From Thermococcus peptonophilus (GTDB taxonomy: Archaea; Methanobacteriota_B; Thermococci; Thermococcales; Thermococcaceae), in NCBI RefSeq assembly GCF_001592435.1, contig NZ_CP014750.1, positions 496,001-560,000 on the forward strand: a stretch of DNA of 64,000 nt, in the 5' to 3' direction. Numbering within the stretch: position 1 is the stretch's first letter; each line of letters opens with the position of its first letter. The position numbers were made by a program, and so were the translations under genes. The notes under the pieces are model-generated. The model searched no databases. It was not told where the DNA came from and saw nothing but the letters and a program-made list of their open reading frames with translations. Positions 45,189 to 54,067 of the stretch are shown one piece after another.

Positions 45189-45655
45189 TTCAATCCCCTC
45201 AGTTTACGGTCTATTTTAAGCATTTCCCTCCACTGCCTGCCGGGCCAGTATATCTGTCCGCAGTTCTTGCAGACGTAGAACTCGTCATACTTCTCGTAAA
45301 CGCTCTCTGGGACTTTACCCTTGATATATTCCTTGGGAACCCGTTCTATTGGCCCGTTGCACTTTGGACAGCGGGCGTTGGCCGGGAAGAGCTCCCTGAA
45401 CTCGACTCCCAACCTTTTCAGCTCCTTCACCTGTTCCTCAAGGGAGTTCGAAGAGAGAAGGAAAACCTTTGCCCTCATTGCTCTGGCTCTCTCGGCGAGG
45501 CCAGAGTCCCGGGTAAGGATTATTCTGCCCTCTTCAAGCGCTCTCTTAATGATCTCGTAATCGTCCACTATCCCGTAGAGGGTGTCGTAGCCGTAAAGCC
45601 TGAGCCACCTTGCCAATCTCCCAAGCATCATGTCGGCGATGAACTTCATTGTCAT
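45185..45655 (-). CDS. Mut7-C RNase-domain protein with zinc ribbon
   Basis: A 156-residue protein with a PIN-like Mut7-C domain (KFIADMMLGRLARWLRLYGYDT, ILTRDSGLAERA) and a C-terminal zinc ribbon (ARCPKCNGP, YVCKNCGQIYWPG). It is probably a ribonuclease of unknown target. TTTAAG at about 45680-45685 predicts a transcript start next to ATG 45655, so the message is probably leaderless; ATG 45649 is an alternative. Confidence 0.88.
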   Translation of the reverse strand: MTMKFIADMMLGRLARWLRLYGYDTLYGIVDDYEIIKRALEEGRIILTRDSGLAERARAMRAKVFLLSSNSLEEQVKELKRLGVEFRELFPANARCPKCNGPIERVPKEYIKGKVPESVYEKYDEFYVCKNCGQIYWPGRQWREMLKIDRKLRGLK

Positions 45656-45886
45656 CCGACTAATTTTCTGGTTGAGGATTTAAGGGTTTGCGGATTCGCT
45701 GGAAAGAGAAAAATCCACCACGTCTTCCTCCCTTCTTGTCAGCGGGGTATGAAACTTGTTTTCCAAGCAGTTCGGAGTCTTTCAAGTCCAAACCAGCCAG
45801 GGGAAAGGACCGACTGTCATTATCCCAAAACCTTTTAACCGGCAGCTATTTTACAGCTATAAAACACTTGATGCCCGGTGGTCAGA

Positions 45887-46636
45887 ATGCTCGTTTACTT
45901 CATCGGCACCGGCGGAAGCGAGGGGATTCCAGCCCATCTCTGCACCTGTTCGTCCTGCAACGAGGCTCGGAAGTTCGGCTTTGCCCAGAGGAGGCCCTCA
46001 ACTCTCGCCGTAATCACAGAGAACCGGAAGGCGGTTCTCTTCGACGTCGGGACTGATATAAGGGACTTCCTGAACGTCCCCCTCGAGGCGATCTTCCTGA
46101 CTCACTGGCACCACGACCACATCTACGGCCTCTACAAGCTCCGCTGGATGGCGCTAGAGACGGAGCTCTACGCACCAGAAGGACACGCAGACGCTCTAAT
46201 CCTCAACGAGCCGAAGAACCTGAGGCCGAAGATTCTGAAGCCGGGTGATACCCTCAAGGCGGACACGCTGAGGATAACGGCAATAGGGCTTAACCACGAC
46301 GTTGAGACGCTTGGATACTTGATAGAAGAAGACGGAAAGAGTGTGGCCCTACTCTACGATACGAAGGGTCTCCCAGAGAAAACCTGGGATTTCCTGAAGA
46401 AGAAAGCACCACTGAGGCTCGCAATTGTCGATGCCACTTACCCTCCTGGTTTCGATAACCCCAAGCACAACAACGTGGACGAAGCTGCAGAGATCGGTTT
46501 CCAGCTGGCGGAGAGAACAGTCCTAAGCCACATCTCCCATAAGAACCTGCCCTTCCTTGAGCTCGTTGAATACGTAAGGAAAAGATGGGGGAATAAGGTT
46601 TTAGTCGCCTACGACGGGATGGTGTTCTACGTCTAA
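45887..46636 (+). CDS. PhnP-like metallo-beta-lactamase phosphodiesterase
   Basis: A 249-residue MBL-fold enzyme resembling PhnP/RNase Z-type phosphodiesterases. Near the N-terminus GTGGSEGIPAHLCTCSSCNEARK has the extra Cys-rich zinc site of PhnP. The active site is THWHHDHIYG, with VDATYPPG and SHISHKN later. GGTGGTC precedes ATG 45887, so the in-frame codon at 45878 is rejected. No phosphonate genes are near, so a cyclic-phosphate substrate is only a family guess. Confidence 0.87.
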   Translation: MLVYFIGTGGSEGIPAHLCTCSSCNEARKFGFAQRRPSTLAVITENRKAVLFDVGTDIRDFLNVPLEAIFLTHWHHDHIYGLYKLRWMALETELYAPEGHADALILNEPKNLRPKILKPGDTLKADTLRITAIGLNHDVETLGYLIEEDGKSVALLYDTKGLPEKTWDFLKKKAPLRLAIVDATYPPGFDNPKHNNVDEAAEIGFQLAERTVLSHISHKNLPFLELVEYVRKRWGNKVLVAYDGMVFYV

Positions 46637-46678
46637 ACGTTTTTAGCACTTTGAGTCCAAGATTAAGTAGGTGATTGG

Positions 46679-47242
46679 ATGCATGTCCTCGAGCTTGCGA
46701 AGAGGAGGAAGACTGTCAGGCAATTTCTTCCCGACAAACCCCCGAAGGAGGACATTCTGAAAGTAATAAAAGCTGCCAAAGAAGCCCCTTCCGGAATGAA
46801 CGCCCAGCCCTGGAGGTTCGTCGTCGTTGACGACGACTGGCTGAAGGCCAGAATCCGAGAGACCTGTGAGAGGGAAGAAGAGAAATTCTATTCTCACACT
46901 AAAGGGAACCTGATGACCTGGCTGAACGCTGAAGGCTTTAGACCTGAGAAGCCGTTCTTAAGCGAGGCGCCATATCTGATCCTTGTATTTGGATATACTA
47001 AAGCCCCTTACTGGCTCCAGTCAACGTGGATAGCCGTGGGCTATCTCCTGCTCGCCCTAGAAGAACTCGGCCTCGGGACGGTGACCTACACGCCGCCCAA
47101 CCCGAAGCCCGTTGAGGAGCTCCTGAACGCTCCTAATAACTACAAACTCCAGACAATACTCCCGGTTGGCTATCCCGCCAACCCCAAGCCAAAGTACGAG
47201 AGGAAAAAGCTGGAGGACGTGGTGAGCTTCAACGGCTTCTGA
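46679..47242 (+). CDS. Nitroreductase-family flavoprotein
   Basis: A 187-residue FMN-dependent oxidoreductase. Family elements: LAKRRKTVRQFLPDKPPKEDILKVIKAAKEAPSGMNAQPWRFVVV, GYLLLALEELGLGTVTYTPP and LPVGYPANPKPKYERKKLED. It probably reduces quinones or nitro compounds using NAD(P)H. It ends inside the stop region of the convergent phosphatase gene, overlapping by 14 bases. Confidence 0.9.
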   Translation: MHVLELAKRRKTVRQFLPDKPPKEDILKVIKAAKEAPSGMNAQPWRFVVVDDDWLKARIRETCEREEEKFYSHTKGNLMTWLNAEGFRPEKPFLSEAPYLILVFGYTKAPYWLQSTWIAVGYLLLALEELGLGTVTYTPPNPKPVEELLNAPNNYKLQTILPVGYPANPKPKYERKKLEDVVSFNGF

Positions 47243-47681
47243 GGTGTTTTTCAAGCTCCTTCAGAACTTCCATCTGTTCCCATGTTTCCACCGCCCCTGG
47301 CCTCTTTTTCCTGACTTCCATTAGGGCCTCACGGAGAGAAAGACCCTTCGAGTACATGAGCCAGGCCGTTGCCACCGTCCCGCTCCTTCCCAAGCCGCCC
47401 ATGCAGTGAATAAGCACCTTTTTGCCAGCTTCAACCTGACCCTCAACCCAGCGGAGGACTTCGAGGGGCTGCTCAACACTTGGAGCCGTGAAATCCTTGA
47501 TCGGGCTATGAAGGACTTCAACCCCTCTTTCCTTCCACTCTTCAAGCGAATATGGAAGCTCATACTCTTCCACGAGGACAACTACCGCATCAAAGTCCTG
47601 GGCAACTTCGTCGAGCTCCCTCTCCGTCGGCATCCGCGAGAAAGCAACTTTGTCGTCAATGAACTTCACGGAGGACCACAT
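47229..47681 (-). CDS. Dual-specificity protein phosphatase
   Basis: A 150-residue cysteine phosphatase. Nucleophile Cys93 and Arg99 are in HCMGGLGRSG (HCx5R) and the general acid is Asp63 in PIKDFTAPS. ATG 47681 follows GTGGTGAA; the longer frame to 47819 overlaps the upstream gene and is rejected. It starts one base after the MetRS-beta-like gene stop, so they are co-transcribed. Confidence 0.9.
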   Translation of the reverse strand: MWSSVKFIDDKVAFSRMPTERELDEVAQDFDAVVVLVEEYELPYSLEEWKERGVEVLHSPIKDFTAPSVEQPLEVLRWVEGQVEAGKKVLIHCMGGLGRSGTVATAWLMYSKGLSLREALMEVRKKRPGAVETWEQMEVLKELEKHLRSR

Positions 47682-47682
47682 T

Positions 47683-48012
47683 TCACCACACCCTCGTTCC
47701 AACGGGCACTTCATCAGGAACAGGTAGAAGGTAGACATTGCCGTCTTCGGTTTCTGCAAGTAAGAGCATTCCCTGGCTCTCAACGCCGCTGAGCTTCTTG
47801 GGCTTGAGGTTGAGGACAAAGATGAACTTCTCCCCCTCCAGTTCCTCCGGCGAATACTGGTCGGCTATTCCCGTTATTATTGTCCTCTCCTCATTTCCGA
47901 AGTCCACATCGAGCTTGATGAGCTTCTTCGTACGTTTCAGCTTCTCGGCCCCCTTAACGAGGCCGACGCTGAGGTCGAACTTCCAGAACTCATCAACATC
48001 GTAGAGCTCCAT
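47683..48012 (-). CDS. tRNA-binding domain protein (MetRS beta subunit-like)
   Basis: A 109-residue OB-fold tRNA-binding protein like the separate C-terminal chain of archaeal methionyl-tRNA synthetase. It has LSVGLVKGAEKLKRTKKLIKLDVDFG, RTIITGIADQYSPEELEGEKFIFVLNLKPKKLSGVESQGMLLLAE. GGTGATCCT precedes ATG 48012, and ATATTTTAG at about 48038-48046 is a TATA-like element at a spacing of 25-35 bases. It likely helps MetRS capture tRNA. Confidence 0.9.
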   Translation of the reverse strand: MELYDVDEFWKFDLSVGLVKGAEKLKRTKKLIKLDVDFGNEERTIITGIADQYSPEELEGEKFIFVLNLKPKKLSGVESQGMLLLAETEDGNVYLLPVPDEVPVGTRVW

Positions 48013-48046
48013 AGGATCACCGGAAAAAGTTGGGAGAGGAGATATT

Positions 48047-48718
48047 TTAGGGTTGCCCTTCCCACAGAAGGATTTCATCCCCCTTGCTTTCGGAAATTAA
48101 AGTCCCATTCCCCTCAAAGACCCACGCGCCGCCGGGCGGAAAGCTGTTTACGATGAATGTCTTAACCCTAAAGAGCCTAACGCGCTCTGACATGGCATCG
48201 ATGTCCCCTTCGTTGAGTTCCCCGTAGTCGGGCGAATACTCCATGGGCACGAAGAGGAAGTCGGGCCTCTTCTTCCTCACCCACTTGGCTATGCGCATGT
48301 TGTAGAGGTCTCCGCAGATAATAATGGAAACTTTGCCGAACTCGGTCTTGGCAGTCCTCACCGTGTTGCCAGTACAGAACTTGTAGGGCTCCTGGAACTT
48401 GCGGTGCTTGAGGAGGACTTCGCCGTTTCGTCCGATGAGCAGGGCCGAGTTGTAAACGCAGTTCTTGTAGGGTTCGAGAAGGCCGAAGACGACGTAGACA
48501 TTGTTTTCCCTCGCCAGCTCGCTCACCCTCTCGGTTATCTCGCCGTAGAGCTCCGCCCCGCTGAAGTCCCACTCTCTAAAACCCGTCAGGCAGTACTCGG
48601 GAAAAATGAGAAAGTCAGGTTTGTGCTTTAAGGCCTCATCAAAGCGCCTTTTGAACTCCTCCCAGTTGGCCTCGAAGTTTCCGTCCTCAACGCGCATCGG
48701 GATTAGTGCTACCCTCAT
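48047..48718 (-). CDS. Carbon-nitrogen hydrolase (nitrilase superfamily)
   Basis: A 223-residue amidase/nitrilase-fold enzyme. The catalytic triad is Glu41 (IFPEYCLTG), Lys107 (LLKHRKF) and Cys135 (IIICGDLYN). It is slightly shorter than typical family members (about 260). The amide or nitrile substrate is unknown. Its start overlaps the upstream membrane-protein gene by 32 bases. Confidence 0.9.
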   Translation of the reverse strand: MRVALIPMRVEDGNFEANWEEFKRRFDEALKHKPDFLIFPEYCLTGFREWDFSGAELYGEITERVSELARENNVYVVFGLLEPYKNCVYNSALLIGRNGEVLLKHRKFQEPYKFCTGNTVRTAKTEFGKVSIIICGDLYNMRIAKWVRKKRPDFLFVPMEYSPDYGELNEGDIDAMSERVRLFRVKTFIVNSFPPGGAWVFEGNGTLISESKGDEILLWEGQP

Positions 48719-49025
48719 TTTTCACCCGCCTTATGAGTGAAAGCACGCCCAGAACTGCAATCAGGGCAAAGAGCCTGACATCCCATTTCTCGGCTTTTTT
48801 CATGACAAGGTACACAACGACAAGGCTGAAGATGTAGGAAATCACCATGGAAAGCCTCTCATGCTCCCCATTATCGGCCACGTAGAGAAGGACAAGATAA
48901 ACGACCACCAGACCAAAGTAAAGGTATCCGATAAAGTATGCAGGAACAAAGGCTAGGATTATCATGATCACCGCGAGAAGAGTGAGGATTCTGTTGCCAG
49001 GACCGTTCATTCTCATCGTGGCCAC
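48687..49025 (-). CDS. Small polytopic membrane protein
   Basis: A 112-residue protein with three or four hydrophobic helices (ILTLLAVIMIILAFVPAYFI, FGLVVVYLVLLYVAD, MVISYIFSLVVVYLVM, LFALIAVLGVLSL). No known family. TTTTAAAG at about 49050-49057 (minus strand) puts the transcript start near 49025, so translation begins at GTG 49025 or ATG 49016 without a leader. It overlaps the nitrilase-like gene and is presumably co-expressed. Confidence 0.72.
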   Translation of the reverse strand: MATMRMNGPGNRILTLLAVIMIILAFVPAYFIGYLYFGLVVVYLVLLYVADNGEHERLSMVISYIFSLVVVYLVMKKAEKWDVRLFALIAVLGVLSLIRRVKNEGSTNPDAR

Positions 49026-49098
49026 GGAATTACTACCATATACAAAAACTTTAAAACTTTTGCCCTCAAAAACGTTCAGCTCAAGGGGAGTGTATCAA

Positions 49099-49206
49099 AT
49101 GGGGGGACGCGGCTGTGTGGAGGTTCTGGGCAAAGACCTCGCTGCGGGTGTGAAGGAAGAGGACAGGGAGACTGTTATGGTTGTTGAATCGATAGCCGAA
49201 GGGTAA
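49099..49206 (+). CDS. 35-residue ORF upstream of an MFS gene
   Basis: ATG 49099 is preceded by AAGGGGAG. The product starts MGGRGCVEVLGKDLAAGVKE and ends in an acidic stretch, with one cysteine. It lies between divergent genes and 41 bases before the MFS transporter start. It may be a small protein, a peptide linked to the transporter, or a remnant. Codon use looks like that of real genes here. Confidence 0.4.
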   Translation: MGGRGCVEVLGKDLAAGVKEEDRETVMVVESIAEG

Positions 49207-49247
49207 AAACGAAATTGCACGCTTTAAAACGTTTGGAGGGATTGAGT

Positions 49248-50456
49248 ATGGATCTAATCAGGAAGTTCAAGCTCCTGATGGCCCTGATGAGCACGGGCTT
49301 CCTCGGGAACCTGCTCGTTATATACTTTCTTTCCAAGGGCTTTAGCTACTCCCAGATAGGCATTGAGACCTCGGTGATGGTTCTTGGGGGCTTTCTCTTC
49401 GAGGTTCCCACTGGGATCGTCGGCGACAAAATAAGCAGAAAACTGAGCGTCCTCATAGGCTTTACCATCCACGCCCTCGGAACTGTCGTTCTCCTCTTTC
49501 TCAGGGACTTTCCCATGCTCTTCCTCTACGCCCTCATCTCTGCCCTGGGCGCCTCCTTCGTCAGCGGGAGCTTTGAGGCTTGGCTCTTCGACGACCTGAA
49601 GTACATAGGAAGGGAGAGAGAATACAGAAAGGTCATGCGCGAAGCTAAGAGTGTAACGATTCCGCTCTCTGCAACGACCCTCGTGGTGGGGGCCTTTCTG
49701 GCGCAGTTCTACGGCTTCACCCTGCCCATCGTTCTAAGCCTTATAGTTGAGCTTTTGGCGATAATTCTAATACTCTCGATTCCAGAGTACGAGTTCAAGA
49801 AAACGGGGAGGAACTATCTGAGTCACACACTTTCTTCTTTAGGGGAGCTCCTCAAGCCGAGGCTCTTCTGGCTGGTCTTGCTGTCCATCATCGTTGGCAT
49901 GCAAACTAATCAGTTCAGGAAGTTCTTTGAACCCTACCTCGGTGAGGTACTCGCCAGAAGTCTCGGAACGACTCTAATGGACACCCTGGGGCTTCTTGGA
50001 ATTGTTGAGGTCACCGTCAGGACGGTTCCAAGGCTTATCGGCGTCCGCCTCCGTGACTCCTGGAGCAGAAAAGCCTACTCCCTCGCCCCCGTTCTCCTAC
50101 CACTGTTAACAGTTCTCTCCGTTGTCTACACCAACCCCATCTGGATCGTGGTACTCGGAATCGCTCTGACAATTATAACTGCTGCATTCGGCTTCAACTT
50201 GAACGTGGAGTTCCAGCACAGGATACCAAGCGAGAAGAGGGCCACCATCCTTTCCCTTGACAAGATGCTCGCCGGATTGGTAATGGCAGTTTTCTACGCC
50301 GTCTATGGCTTCGCGGTGGACAAGCTGGGCCTTTCCGGAGCCCGGCTAACGTTCGCGTTGGCACTGCTGGTGCTTGGGGCCGGATTCAAAGCCGGAGAAA
50401 TCTTGGGACTCCTTGGGGAGCATCTGAAGCTGAGCCACCTTGAGGATGGATGCTAA
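49248..50456 (+). CDS. MFS transporter
   Basis: A 402-residue major-facilitator transporter with about 12 helices. It has GIVGDKISRKLSV after helix 2 and SGSFEAWLFDDL after helix 4, as in the RiPP-locus transporter. GGAGGG at 49235-49240 precedes ATG 49248, so the longer frame from 49215 is rejected. CTTTAAAAC at about 49222-49230 is the probable TATA box. The substrate is unknown. Confidence 0.88.
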   Translation: MDLIRKFKLLMALMSTGFLGNLLVIYFLSKGFSYSQIGIETSVMVLGGFLFEVPTGIVGDKISRKLSVLIGFTIHALGTVVLLFLRDFPMLFLYALISALGASFVSGSFEAWLFDDLKYIGREREYRKVMREAKSVTIPLSATTLVVGAFLAQFYGFTLPIVLSLIVELLAIILILSIPEYEFKKTGRNYLSHTLSSLGELLKPRLFWLVLLSIIVGMQTNQFRKFFEPYLGEVLARSLGTTLMDTLGLLGIVEVTVRTVPRLIGVRLRDSWSRKAYSLAPVLLPLLTVLSVVYTNPIWIVVLGIALTIITAAFGFNLNVEFQHRIPSEKRATILSLDKMLAGLVMAVFYAVYGFAVDKLGLSGARLTFALALLVLGAGFKAGEILGLLGEHLKLSHLEDGC

Positions 50457-50519
50457 GTTTTAACCCAAGTAGGGGATTAAAATCAGTATGTGAGCAAACA
50501 GAACGAAGGTGAACAAGGC

Positions 50520-51041
50520 ATGAGACCCCTAATCCTGAAGAGTGAAAAAGTCTCTCTTGGGGTTCCCTCAAGGAAGACCTTCAAAAAAGCTGGGAGTGGT
50601 TCAACGAGCGGAGCACTGCGAGGGCGCTCTTTAACTCCGCTTATTTCACTCTTCCAGAGGAAGAGGAGGAGTTTTATGAGGAAATGAAGAAGAACAAGGA
50701 CAAGATGCTCACTTTTGCGGTGGTTGAAAATGGGGGCGGAAAGAGCGTTGGTGTTGCTGGCTTCAACTGGGTGAACTACCAGGCGAGATGGGGCGAGATA
50801 TTCTACTACCTGACCCCAGAAGAGCGCGGTAAGGGCTACGGAACCGAAGTGGCGGCCCTTCTAGTGAACTACGCCTTCAACCACCTGAACCTCCATAAGG
50901 TCTGGGGAAGGTTCACGCCGATAACGGGGCCTCGATAAGAATTCTTGAAAAGAACGGGTTTGCCCCAGCGGGAAGACTTAAAGACACGTCTGGAGCGATG
51001 GGAAATACATAGACGAGCTGTTCTACGAGCTGATTCGATAA
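50520..51041 (+). pseudogene. RimJ/RimL-type acetyltransferase broken by three frameshifts
   Basis: Reading through three single-base losses (near 50566, 50919 and 50981) gives a complete GNAT protein. It begins MRPLILKSEKVSLGVP, then ARWGEIFYYLTPEERGKGYG (acetyl-CoA site), NHLNLHKVWGRFT, ASIRILEKNGFAPAGRLK and a C-terminal DGKYIDELFYELIR. Each break is in or beside a short homopolymer. As read the gene cannot give a working enzyme. Confidence 0.8.
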
Positions 51042-51101
51042 GAGTGGAGGGAATCCAAAACTCTAAAACCTGAGGCGGGATAACAATGTTAGGTGATGTG
51101 C

Positions 51102-51914
51102 ATGGAACCAATCATCCGTGAGGCCCAACCCGAGGATAAGCCCTTCATTGAGGAGATATCGAGACTAACGTGGGAGGGAAACGACTATCTAGCTCACGTA
51201 TTCGATGACTGGATCAAAGATGGGAATTTTTACGTCCTTGAGCTTGACGGGAAGGTAATAGGGACGGTCAAGCTTACCCTCCTGCTCAACAGAGTGGGGT
51301 GGATGGAGGGAATTAGGGTACATCCCTACTATCGCGGCAGGGGATTCGGGAGAATGCTTCACAACTTCATAGTCCAGAGGGGAAAAGCACTTGCGGATGA
51401 AGGAAAGATTGATGCTCTTGAATTTTCAACGTACATCCAGTTCAAGGAGCCTATAACCATGGCAGAGAAGGATGGGTTCTGGATTAAAGCAAGGTTTTTT
51501 GTCGCAAGCGCTAGTGTTGAAAATTTTGAACCTGAGGAGCCTATGAGGATAGAACCTGAGATGGAAGATCTAACCCTGGGACTCATTCCAATCGGCTGGC
51601 GTTTCGTGAAGAGAAACGAAGATACCCTGGATTGGATAAAGAGAAACGCTGAGGTCTATGATCACAACGGGCTCCGCTTCATAGGGTCAAAGGGAGGAAC
51701 AACTTTTGCACCGCTTGATCCAGGACCCGCTGCCCTGAAGGCTCTCCTGCCGGCGATGGCGTGGGTGGCAAAGGAGAGAGGTAAAGAAGAGTTCGACCTG
51801 ATGCTACTCAGCGCGATAAAACCTGTTCTTTCCGGATTCAAAAGAACAGGGATTAGGATATGGGGCAATGCGGAAGAACCTAACGTTCTGGTGTTCAGAA
51901 AAAACTTAACTTAG
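51102..51914 (+). CDS. GNAT-family N-acetyltransferase
   Basis: A 270-residue acetyltransferase. EGIRVHPYYRGRGFGRMLHNFIVQRG is the acetyl-CoA motif. The C-terminal half (about 150-270) resembles that of the GNAT at 10.8 kb in having an extra domain of unknown role. TAGGTGAT is upstream of ATG 51102, so the codons at 51093 are rejected. It follows the broken GNAT gene directly; the two are not close paralogues. Confidence 0.87.
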   Translation: MEPIIREAQPEDKPFIEEISRLTWEGNDYLAHVFDDWIKDGNFYVLELDGKVIGTVKLTLLLNRVGWMEGIRVHPYYRGRGFGRMLHNFIVQRGKALADEGKIDALEFSTYIQFKEPITMAEKDGFWIKARFFVASASVENFEPEEPMRIEPEMEDLTLGLIPIGWRFVKRNEDTLDWIKRNAEVYDHNGLRFIGSKGGTTFAPLDPGPAALKALLPAMAWVAKERGKEEFDLMLLSAIKPVLSGFKRTGIRIWGNAEEPNVLVFRKNLT

Positions 51915-51926
51915 CCCCTTTCATTT

Positions 51927-52133
51927 CTAAAAATCATCCCTATTCCAGTCAACCTCAACAAAGAACCCCTCAACGAGAACATCAACAACGTCCTCTGGAA
52001 GACCTTTCTCCCTCAAAGCCTTTCTAAAGGCCCTCTTTCCGCGATTGACAATCCGGATTATCCCAGCAATTTGGAAGAGGGACTTTGGAATGTGCAAAAA
52101 GAGAAGCTTAAAGAGCGAGCGGACTAAGCTCAC
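51927..52133 (-). CDS. Small basic protein, unknown
   Basis: A 68-residue protein with a hydrophobic, possibly membrane-binding N-terminus (LVRSLFKLLFLHIPKSLFQIAGIIRIV) and a charged second half. Its ATG overlaps the stop of the coiled-coil gene (ATGA type), so it is the third gene of a wHTH, coiled-coil, small-protein set. No family recognised. Confidence 0.65.
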   Translation of the reverse strand: MSLVRSLFKLLFLHIPKSLFQIAGIIRIVNRGKRAFRKALREKGLPEDVVDVLVEGFFVEVDWNRDDF

Positions 52134-52624
52134 TCCTTCCTCTCCTCCTCTTCCTCGATCTCAACTTCCCTGACCTTATTGTGGCCAAGGGGAATGTTAA
52201 TGCCCACATTGCCTCCCCTCTTTCCCATCATGTTAACAAGGGCCTCTGTAAGGGTCTTAGCGACGTTTATACTCGCCATGTACTCCTTCGTCAGCTCAAG
52301 CGCGGCCTCCTTGTCCATTCCGGCCTCGACGAGGTTCTTATAGAAATCGGCAACGCTCTTTCCCATGGCAGCCATCTTCTCCGGGTCGTAGAGCTCCCTG
52401 AGGAGCTCCTTCAACGGCCCCATGATTCCCTCCATCAGGGTCCCTACCTTGTCCATCATCACGGCAACTTTGTCGAGGTCCTTGTCGCCCTCTATGGCGT
52501 CTATGAGGTCTTCAAGCATGTCCACCTTCTTCTCCAGGGCCTTGAGTTCCTCGGGCGTCTTGGCGTTCCTCATCTCCTCAACGATCTCGTCAATCAACCT
52601 CTCAATCTTCTCCGCGTTCGCCAT
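52130..52624 (-). CDS. Acidic helical protein, unknown
   Basis: A 164-residue, all-helical, strongly charged protein (IEEEEERKE tail). Regular leucine spacing in 3-60 suggests a coiled coil; the middle is Met-rich (LMEGIMGPLKELLREL). GAGGTGG precedes ATG 52624. It lies 10 bases after the wHTH gene and is co-transcribed. No family recognised. Confidence 0.72.
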   Translation of the reverse strand: MANAEKIERLIDEIVEEMRNAKTPEELKALEKKVDMLEDLIDAIEGDKDLDKVAVMMDKVGTLMEGIMGPLKELLRELYDPEKMAAMGKSVADFYKNLVEAGMDKEAALELTKEYMASINVAKTLTEALVNMMGKRGGNVGINIPLGHNKVREVEIEEEEERKE

Positions 52625-52634
52625 ATCAACCACC

Positions 52635-53081
52635 TCAATAATCATTAGCATGCTCAAACCTAATCGGCATTCCGATCAGCTCTAACCACTTCCTGACCAC
52701 GCCACGGGAGAGGGCATAGGTCTTTCCTCTATTGTCCTCAGAGGGCACTTCCCTTACAACGCCAAGTTTCTTCAGCTCCTCAAGCTTTGCCCTGACTGTG
52801 TTCCGCGAGGCTTTTCCACGCCTCCCCTTGAGCTCCCGCGCTATCCCGCTCACGTTTGCCCTCCTGAGGTCGAAGAGAATCTTCACGATCTCCCTCGCTA
52901 TCGGGTCGTGCTTTATCTCGGGAATAACAACGTCTATGCTCAGCCCGCCGTATTCAGCGTAGAGGTTGAGGAGCCTGAGATAGGACTGGGCCATCTGGGA
53001 GACTATCTCGAAGCTCTTCCTCAGCGCCTCAAGGGCCTCCCTGAGCTCCTGGACTTCCCTGGCTAGGTCTTCGTCGGGCAT
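52635..53081 (-). CDS. Winged-helix transcriptional regulator with coiled-coil N-terminus
   Basis: A 148-residue DNA-binding protein. Residues 3-45 are a coiled coil for dimerisation, and residues about 65-130 hold a winged helix (VSGIARELKGRRGKASRNTVRAKLEELKKLGVVREV). Likely regulates its own operon or the divergent/adjacent ABC genes. There is no strong ribosome binding site; the upstream stretch GTTAGTTAGG is weak. Confidence 0.8.
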   Translation of the reverse strand: MPDEDLAREVQELREALEALRKSFEIVSQMAQSYLRLLNLYAEYGGLSIDVVIPEIKHDPIAREIVKILFDLRRANVSGIARELKGRRGKASRNTVRAKLEELKKLGVVREVPSEDNRGKTYALSRGVVRKWLELIGMPIRFEHANDY

Positions 53082-53155
53082 GTTCGTTAGTTAGGTGCTC
53101 AACCATTTAGGGGTTGTGGTCAGGGGTGAGCAGTTTGCCGTCGGTACTACTTCCG

Positions 53156-54058
53156 TCATTCTCTTCTTTCGTCTCTTCTGTGGAGCATCGTGTAGATTTC
53201 TTCCAGTGTTGGCTCGTTCCGTTTTATCTCTTCAACGGTTATGCCCCTGCTCACGAGAAGCCTGTTTAGTTCCGCCGGCTCGGCGTCTTCTACGATGATA
53301 TATCCTCCGACGATCCTTAGGGCATAGCCTTTTTCTCTGAGCACGTTCATGGCCCTCTTCTGCTCCTCTACCTTCACGATTGCTCCTTTCCCTGCAGGTG
53401 CACTCTTTCTGAACTCCTCCAGATTTCCAGAAAAGAGTACTCTCCCTTCCTTGATTACAGTAACTCTTTCACACACCTCATCAACATCGCTCAGTATGTG
53501 GGTGGAAAAGACAACGGATGCGCCCCTACCCTTCGCGTACTCTCTGAGAAAGCGCTTGAACTTCAGGCGCCACTCCGGGTCGAGGCCCTTCGTGGGTTCG
53601 TCTAGTATCAGAACTTCTGGACTTCCAAGGAAGGCCCGCGCTATCGCGGCTCTCCTCTGTGTTCCACTTGAGAGTGAGGAAACTTTTTTGTCCGCGTATT
53701 CGCTGAGTTCAAAGAACTCAATGAGCTTTTCAATCTCTTTCTCATCGTGAACTCCCTTCAGCAGGGCGTATCGCTGGAGGTTGTCGCGGACGGTGAGGTT
53801 TGGGTAGAGGAGGTCGTACTCTGGTAGGTAGCCTATTCTTGCCCTCACCTCAGGGCTTTTGAGCGGGTTGACGCCAAGAACCTCAACCCTGCCCGAATCA
53901 GGGACAAGAAGGCCAAGAATAATCCTAAAGGTAGTTGTTTTGCCCGCTCCGTTGTGGCCGAGGTAGGCGTGGACTTCACCGGGCTTTACCGTAAGAGTTA
54001 TCCCCCGAAGGACTTCCTTTCCGTTTATGGCTTTCCTCACGTTTTCGAGGACTATCAT
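53156..54058 (-). CDS. ABC transporter ATP-binding protein
   Basis: A 300-residue ABC ATPase of the exporter type. Walker A GHNGAGKTT at 34-42, signature LSSGTQRR, Walker B VLILDEPTKGLDP and the H-loop STHILSDV are intact. It pairs with the permease encoded 9 bases upstream. A two-gene ATPase/permease unit without a binding protein suggests export or resistance, for example to a peptide or drug. Confidence 0.92.
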   Translation of the reverse strand: MIVLENVRKAINGKEVLRGITLTVKPGEVHAYLGHNGAGKTTTFRIILGLLVPDSGRVEVLGVNPLKSPEVRARIGYLPEYDLLYPNLTVRDNLQRYALLKGVHDEKEIEKLIEFFELSEYADKKVSSLSSGTQRRAAIARAFLGSPEVLILDEPTKGLDPEWRLKFKRFLREYAKGRGASVVFSTHILSDVDEVCERVTVIKEGRVLFSGNLEEFRKSAPAGKGAIVKVEEQKRAMNVLREKGYALRIVGGYIIVEDAEPAELNRLLVSRGITVEEIKRNEPTLEEIYTMLHRRDERRE

Positions 54059-54067
54059 AAGTATCCC

